Shown here: piece after piece, positions 60,331 through 64,000 of the stretch
Position numbering within the stretch: position 1 is the first letter of the stretch
How the letters are laid out: the number at the start of each line of letters is the position of its first letter
Assembly: GCF_030316825.1 (NCBI RefSeq)
Contig: NZ_JASZYU010000001.1
Coordinates: 62,001 to 126,000 of the forward strand
Length of the DNA stretch: 64,000 nucleotides
DNA from: Variovorax fucosicus
Lineage (GTDB): Bacteria; Pseudomonadota; Gammaproteobacteria; Burkholderiales; Burkholderiaceae_C
Direction: 5' to 3'
The notes under the pieces: model-generated
Database searches by the model: none
The model's input: only the letters and a program-made list of their open reading frames with translations
What the model was told of the DNA's origin: nothing
Made by a program: the position numbers and the translations under genes

Positions 60331-60663
60331 TCATCCTCGATCTTGGAGAGGCGGCGGACTATAGAGCGCCGTCTCCCAAAGCTCCAGCGGCGGATCTACT
60401 TTGAAGGAGGGATCACACCAAGACCTCAGGTAGTCGGTCGCTCGCTTCTGCGCGTACGTGAAGTTCAGGACTTTGCCTTCAGCATCCATTTCAATGACGT
60501 TGGCGAAAATCGCAAACACCATCTCGAACTCGCTTGGGCACTCGCCGTACAGCTTTAAATAGTCGATGCCTTCAAGCATGTAGTGCGTCCCGCTCGCCAT
60601 AAAGAACGCAAACGTCCGCAGCGCACCGCTGAAATCGTGGCTTAGCTTTGTTGTTGTAGACAT
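60331..60663 (-). CDS. hypothetical protein
   Basis: A protein of 110 residues from MSTTTKLSHDF. It has DFSGALRTFAFFMASGTHYMLEGIDYLK, then CPSEFEMVFAIFANVIEMDAEG, and WCDPSFKVDPPLELWETALY near the end. This is a compact alpha/beta fold that I do not recognise. The ATG at 60663 lies 40 bases after the stop of the next upstream minus-strand gene, so both are likely co-transcribed. Confidence 0.6.
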   Translation of the reverse strand: MSTTTKLSHDFSGALRTFAFFMASGTHYMLEGIDYLKLYGECPSEFEMVFAIFANVIEMDAEGKVLNFTYAQKRATDYLRSWCDPSFKVDPPLELWETALYSPPPLQDRG

Positions 60664-60703
60664 GGTTGTGACAGGTGCCTGCTTCTGGTCGAATGCCGCT
60701 GCT

Positions 60704-61015
60704 TCAGTCGACCGCTGATTCTGACTTAGCTCGGCGTATCCATGGCGAGTTCCCATCCTCACGCGAGGCAGACCACCCGAGTGGCATGTCCGCCAGTTCA
60801 ATCAGCGTGCGGTCGCGCTCTATCAACTGCACAAGCGCCACGATCATCGCTTGGGACATATCGGCAGCGTCACTCGTGAGCATCTGCCAAGCGCCATCGT
60901 CATCGTCGTGGGAGACGTAGAGGATTGGCGCAGTCCCATTCATGATGGACCTCACGGTGAAGCAAGCGAGGTTCGGCGCGTCCTCGAAGGGCCATGCGTC
61001 GTCAGGATCGGGCAT
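60704..61015 (-). CDS. conserved hypothetical protein, HD-DDG-WQ motif
   Basis: A protein of 103 residues. It reads WPFEDAPNLACFTVRSIMNG, then ILYVSHDDDDGAWQML, and ends with LPLGWSASREDG. I recognise the pattern F-x-D-x-PN / HD-DDG-WQ / LP-GW-A as a widespread small family of unknown function in proteobacteria; I cannot give a name. It is the first gene of a minus-strand pair. No signal or membrane segment is present. Confidence 0.7.
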   Translation of the reverse strand: MPDPDDAWPFEDAPNLACFTVRSIMNGTAPILYVSHDDDDGAWQMLTSDAADMSQAMIVALVQLIERDRTLIELADMPLGWSASREDGNSPWIRRAKSESAVD

Positions 61016-61176
61016 GTCTTATTTCAGTGAAATGGATGATGTGCAAGCGCACCGACTGTCTGCTTCCGAGCGAACTGGACCTGGCGATCGAGCGGCAGCT
61101 TCTGGCCGACTGTAGCCGGTCGCGCTGCCGTCGCGAGGGGCCCATAGCGGGCGCTGGGCGCTCCCCGGAAGCAGTC

Positions 61177-61240
61177 GTTCAACGCTCCTGTTCAGCGGCG
61201 GGCCGCGCAGCGGAGCGTCCGCTGCAACCGATTGTTAGCC
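61177..61240 (-). other. integron attC recombination site (candidate)
   Basis: Read on the minus strand the 64 bases run GGCTAAC (R''-like), AATCG spacer, TTGCAGCGG (L''-like), a GC-rich loop, CCGCTGAA (L'-like), CAGGAGC spacer, GTTGAAC (R', matching GTTRRRY). TTGCAGCGG pairs with CCGCTGAA except for one unpaired G, the extrahelical base typical of attC. R'' departs from RYYYAAC at one base. The site overlaps the 3' end of the DHFR-fold gene, whose stop codon is the TGA inside GTTGAAC, as expected for a gene cassette. No integrase gene is in the window. Confidence 0.68.
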
Positions 61241-61793
61241 GCGCGCGCCGGTAATGCATGGCGACCGCGCCGTTGCTGAGCGGCTTCGCCGAGACCAGCT
61301 CAAGCCGTCGCGTCTTGGGCAGCCCGCTCTGGTACAGGGTCGGGCCGTGGCCGGCGATCCTGGGGTGAACGAGGAACTTGTACTCGTCGATCAGGTCCAG
61401 CCGGTCCAGCTCGGTCGCGAGCTTGCCGCTACCGAGGAGCACGCCGGCCGGGGTTGCGTCCTTGAGCTTTTGCACGCCCGAGCGCAAGTCGCCGGCGATG
61501 TGGTGGCTGTTGGTCCACGGGAATTCCGTCCGCGTCGACGACACGACGTACTTCGGCTTGATCTCCAGCTTGACCGCCCATTCGCGCAGCGTCGGCGGTG
61601 CCTCCACATCGCCGCGGGCGACCGCGGGCCAGTAGCTCTCCATCATCTCGTAGGTGGCGCGGCCCCACAGCATCGCCCCACCCTCGTCCATGAGGCGGGT
61701 GAAGAAGGCGTGCGTCTCGTCGTCGGCGATTCCCTCCTGGTGGTCGACGCAGCCGTCCAGGGTGACGTTGAGGCTGAAGGTTAGAAGTCCCAT
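61179..61793 (-). CDS. dihydrofolate-reductase-fold protein (RibD C-terminal type)
   Basis: A protein of 204 residues. It starts MGLLTFSLNVTLDGCVDHQ and shows the RibD_C/DHFR-like order: MLWGRATYEMMESYW near residues 41-55, PKYVVSSTRTEFPW, LLGSGKLATELDRLDLIDEYKFLVHP near 117-143, and GPTLYQ. These proteins reduce pteridine-like or other small substrates with NADPH; the exact one is unknown. The domain ends near residue 183; the last 21 residues (from TIGCSGRS) are encoded by the attC candidate and are probably a fortuitous tail. The gene is read in the same direction as the attC, as in a captured cassette. Confidence 0.87.
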   Translation of the reverse strand: MGLLTFSLNVTLDGCVDHQEGIADDETHAFFTRLMDEGGAMLWGRATYEMMESYWPAVARGDVEAPPTLREWAVKLEIKPKYVVSSTRTEFPWTNSHHIAGDLRSGVQKLKDATPAGVLLGSGKLATELDRLDLIDEYKFLVHPRIAGHGPTLYQSGLPKTRRLELVSAKPLSNGAVAMHYRRARLTIGCSGRSAARPAAEQER

Positions 61794-61856
61794 GCGAGTC
61801 TCCTCCGAGTTGGGCGGTCCGCCGGACTGTCGCTTGTCGACGAATACCTGCTCGGT

Positions 61857-62339
61857 CTACCGGACCGACTGCCTTCGGAGCGCGGGGCGGCCGAGAAAAC
61901 CGGGCATCGCAGCCGCCTGCTTCACCCAGTTCGCGATCTGCAGCTCGTCGAGCTCGTCGCCTTCGTGGATGTCGAGGTAACGCGTGTCCTTGTCCTTGCT
62001 TGGGCCGGGCGGCATCGGTCGCAGTGATGAGCCGCGGAAAAAGGTCACCTTGAGGTAACGGGTGAAGGCGTGGAATCCCACAAACCAACCCTGGCCCTCG
62101 ACGCCGTAGAACGGTGAGTTCCACTTCACGGCCTTGCGCACGTCGGGCACGTTCTGCGCAATGAGTGCGTCCAGGCGCTTTCCGACGTCGCGCTTCCAGC
62201 CAGGCAACGCATCGATATACGCCTGCACCGGAGCGTCGCCGTCCGCCTTGGCGATCTGCGGATTGCCGCCCGAGAGGAGGACGACGGCGCCCTGCGCAGC
62301 CTTTGGCTTTGGTTTTGTTCCTGCTCCGACCTGTTTCAT
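61857..62339 (-). CDS. DUF1801 family protein (YdhG-like)
   Basis: A protein of 160 residues from MKQVGAGTKPKPK, a lysine-rich start. The DUF1801 core is VQAYIDALPGWKRDVGKRLDALIAQNVPDVRKAVKWNSPFYGVEG followed by WFVGFHAFTRYLKVTFFRG. The ATG at 62339 has an AAAGGA site. It starts two bases after the end of the TetR gene, so the two are co-transcribed. Members are small cytoplasmic proteins of unknown function. Confidence 0.88.
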   Translation of the reverse strand: MKQVGAGTKPKPKAAQGAVVLLSGGNPQIAKADGDAPVQAYIDALPGWKRDVGKRLDALIAQNVPDVRKAVKWNSPFYGVEGQGWFVGFHAFTRYLKVTFFRGSSLRPMPPGPSKDKDTRYLDIHEGDELDELQIANWVKQAAAMPGFLGRPALRRQSVR

Positions 62340-62341
62340 CT

Positions 62342-62962
62342 TCAATCCTTTCGCGTCAAGACCTGCTTCGCGTCCTTGACGAGAAGCCCGTTCAGCAAAG
62401 CCTTGAATGCCTTTACCGCGCGCTTCGATGCGGCGGCAGGATCGTCCGCATTGGCTATCCATTGGGCCGCGTGCAACGAGGCTCCGCTGAGCAGCCGTGC
62501 GGCAGCTTCCGGATCGACGTCGATGATGAAGCCGTCTTTTTTCAGCCTTCTGAGGCTCTCGGTCATCGAGCGGATGCATTCGCTCTGCGACGGCCAGGTC
62601 GAGGGATCACCCAGCACCGCGGGGCCATCGTGCATGACGATGCGCCGGATCTCGGGCTCCATGGCCATCTCGATATAGGCGATGCTTTCATTAACGAAGC
62701 CGCGCCAGGGGTTCGTCGCCTTGGCCGCGATGACGCGCAGACGTGCCGACATTTCGGCGTCGATCTGGGCGATGACGGCCTGAAGCAGCCCCTTCTTGTC
62801 ACCGAAATGGTGATAGAGGGCGCCCCGCGTGAGGCCGGCCGCGGCCGTGAAGTCGTCCATCGAAGCGTCCGCATAGCCGACCGAGCCGAATGCCTGGCGC
62901 GCCGCGTCCATGAGCTTTGCCCGCGTTTCGGCAATCATTTCCTTGCGCGGTCTGTGCGCCAT
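62342..62962 (-). CDS. TetR family repressor
   Basis: A protein of 206 residues. The helix-turn-helix lies at about residues 10-55 (RAKLMDAARQAFGSVGYADASMDDFTAAAGLTRGALYHHF), with a C-terminal ligand domain of the TetR_C type (ARLRVIAAKATNPWRGF, EIRRIVMHDGPAVLGDP). It is divergent from the MFS transporter gene and flanks two identical-type operators, so it represses itself, the DUF1801 gene and the transporter, and is released by the exported compound or a related ligand. Confidence 0.93.
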   Translation of the reverse strand: MAHRPRKEMIAETRAKLMDAARQAFGSVGYADASMDDFTAAAGLTRGALYHHFGDKKGLLQAVIAQIDAEMSARLRVIAAKATNPWRGFVNESIAYIEMAMEPEIRRIVMHDGPAVLGDPSTWPSQSECIRSMTESLRRLKKDGFIIDVDPEAAARLLSGASLHAAQWIANADDPAAASKRAVKAFKALLNGLLVKDAKQVLTRKD

Positions 62963-62979
62963 TCGTCTTTCCCCTTCAC

Positions 62980-63014
62980 ATACGAAGCGTATATGTATTG
63001 ACGTACGCTCCGTA
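62980..63014. promoter_or_regulatory. paired TetR operators between TetR and MFS genes
   Basis: Two dyads of the same form lie side by side: ATACG-AAG-CGTAT at 62980-62992 and TACG-CTC-CGTA at 63004-63014, their centres 23 bases apart. Both lie in the 89-base divergent gap. The common half-site TACG and equal three-base centre indicate binding by the same TetR dimer at both positions. Confidence 0.65.
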
Positions 63015-63051
63015 TGTCATCTTATCCATTTCCAGATCGAGGAGCTTCCCG

Positions 63052-64000
63052 ATGCCAAACCCCTACGCCGAGATATTCCGGACGCCGGGCGCCAAAGGCT
63101 TTGCAGCGGCAGGCTTCGTTGCTCGCCTGCCGGTTGCCATGTCCACGATCGGCATCGTCGCCATGCTGTCGCAGACGAACGGCGCGTACGGGCTCGCGGG
63201 TGCGGTCGCGGCCACGTTCGCGCTTGTCAACGCGCTCGTCGCGCCGCAGATCTCCCGGCTGGTGGACCGGCTCGGCCAACGCCGCATCCTCACGCCGGCG
63301 ACCACGCTTTCGGTGGCGGGCTTCATCGGCCTGTTGGCCACGACGCATTTCGGCGGGCCGGTCTGGATGCTGTTCGCGTTCGCGCTGCTCGCCGCCGCAA
63401 TGCCCAGCATGCCGGCCATGATCCGCGCGCGATGGACGGAGCTTTACCGGGACACGCCCAAGGTCGGCACCGCTTTCGCCTTCGAGTCGGTCGCAGACGA
63501 GCTTGTCTATATATCGGGCTCGGCCCTGGCCGTCGGTCTCAGCGTGTCGCTGTTCCCGGAGGCCGGCCCGCTCGCCTCGACCCTGTTCCTCGCCGTCGGC
63601 TCCGCCGCCTTCATCCTGCAGAGGGGCACTGAACCCAGGGTGCAGCCGGCGGCCAGGGGCGGCGGCACGCCGACCATCAAACTGCGCCCGATCCAGATCC
63701 TGACTTTCGCGCTGGTCGCCATCGGCGCGATCTTCGGTACGGCCGAGGTGACCGTCATTGCGCTCACGGTTGAATTCGGCAATGCGGCCGCGGCCAGTCT
63801 GGTGCTTGGCGGCTATGCCCTCGGCTCCATGTTCGTTGGCCTGGTGTTCGGCGCCTTGAAGCCCCGGATGCCGCTTTCGCGCCAGTTTGCAATCGCGATC
63901 GCCATCGCGGCCGCGACGACCGTGCCGCTGCTGTTCGTGAGCAATATTCCGATGCTGGCCCTCGCCCTGTTCGTCAGCGGCGCAGCGATCTCGCCAACCT
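63052..64000 (+). CDS. MFS transporter, N-terminal part
   Basis: The gene runs off the window end with no stop codon after 316 codons. The start MPNPYAEIFRTPGAKGF has a GAGGAG site. At least eight to nine hydrophobic helices are visible: FVARLPVAMSTIGIVAML near residue 22, the MFS loop RLVDRLGQRRILTPA near residue 68 (motif A-like), and PSMPAMIRARWTELY. It resembles YcaD/ MFS proteins of the putative sugar/drug efflux type. Divergent from TetR across two operators, it is presumably an efflux system controlled by it. Full length unknown. Confidence 0.9.
   Translation, partial: MPNPYAEIFRTPGAKGFAAAGFVARLPVAMSTIGIVAMLSQTNGAYGLAGAVAATFALVNALVAPQISRLVDRLGQRRILTPATTLSVAGFIGLLATTHFGGPVWMLFAFALLAAAMPSMPAMIRARWTELYRDTPKVGTAFAFESVADELVYISGSALAVGLSVSLFPEAGPLASTLFLAVGSAAFILQRGTEPRVQPAARGGGTPTIKLRPIQILTFALVAIGAIFGTAEVTVIALTVEFGNAAAASLVLGGYALGSMFVGLVFGALKPRMPLSRQFAIAIAIAAATTVPLLFVSNIPMLALALFVSGAAISPT

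Overview
The window is high-GC bacterial DNA, most probably from a Comamonadaceae betaproteobacterium and most like Variovorax. The grounds are the housekeeping gene set and order, the number of Bug/TctC solute receptors, and the many LysR-regulated catabolic clusters. The genus is inferred, not proven by any single gene.

Bases 1-14.7 kb are core chromosome: an ArsC-like reductase fragment, ppnP, a YdgA-like protein, murB, a YajQ protein, a retropepsin-like protease, a RidA protein, plsY, an aldo/keto reductase, prfB with its programmed +1 frameshift, a HAD phosphatase, pepN and fbp. They end at a tRNA-Thr(CGU) gene with a strong intrinsic terminator.

From the tRNA to about 57.5 kb the content is accessory and catabolic. 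(a) 14.9-18.3 kb: a small lipoprotein, then a LysR regulator divergent from a DsbA-like protein, a metallo-beta-lactamase-fold protein and an NTF2-like protein. (b) 18.4-29.3 kb: esterase, GMC alcohol dehydrogenase, aldehyde dehydrogenase, a complete five-gene branched-chain-type ABC importer and a Bug receptor. This looks like uptake plus ester-to-alcohol-to-acid oxidation. An 83-bp direct repeat precedes both the esterase and the GMC gene. (c) 29.6-31.9 kb: a pectate lyase lipoprotein and an AraC regulator. (d) 32.1-37.0 kb: Bug receptor, DUF2783-like protein, flavin monooxygenase and MBL-fold protein, opposite an IclR regulator. (e) 37.0-44.5 kb: two paralogous LysR regulators flank an FAD oxidoreductase, a Bug receptor and a gentisate pathway (3-hydroxybenzoate 6-hydroxylase, fumarylpyruvate hydrolase, gentisate 1,2-dioxygenase). 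(f) 44.5-46.8 kb: secreted protein, SDR and HSL-type esterase. (g) 47.1-48.9 kb: two genes resembling orphan immunity proteins. (h) 48.9-57.6 kb: a lactonase-like amidohydrolase, SDR, Bug receptor, carboxymuconolactone-decarboxylase-like protein and an EthD-like protein face a Bug receptor and a fused aconitase-type hydratase, with LysR genes at both ends.

From 57.8 to 61.8 kb there is a patchwork of short genes (membrane-anchored unknown, methyltransferase, MAPEG protein, three unknowns, a DHFR-fold protein). A sequence with the anatomy of an integron attC site lies at the 3' end of the DHFR-fold gene, which suggests a captured gene cassette. The window ends with a DUF1801 protein, a TetR repressor and a divergent, truncated MFS transporter; two matching operators lie between the last two.

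Five Bug receptors occur without any TctA/TctB membrane partner in the window. I saw no CRISPR array, rRNA, transposase, integrase or replication origin.
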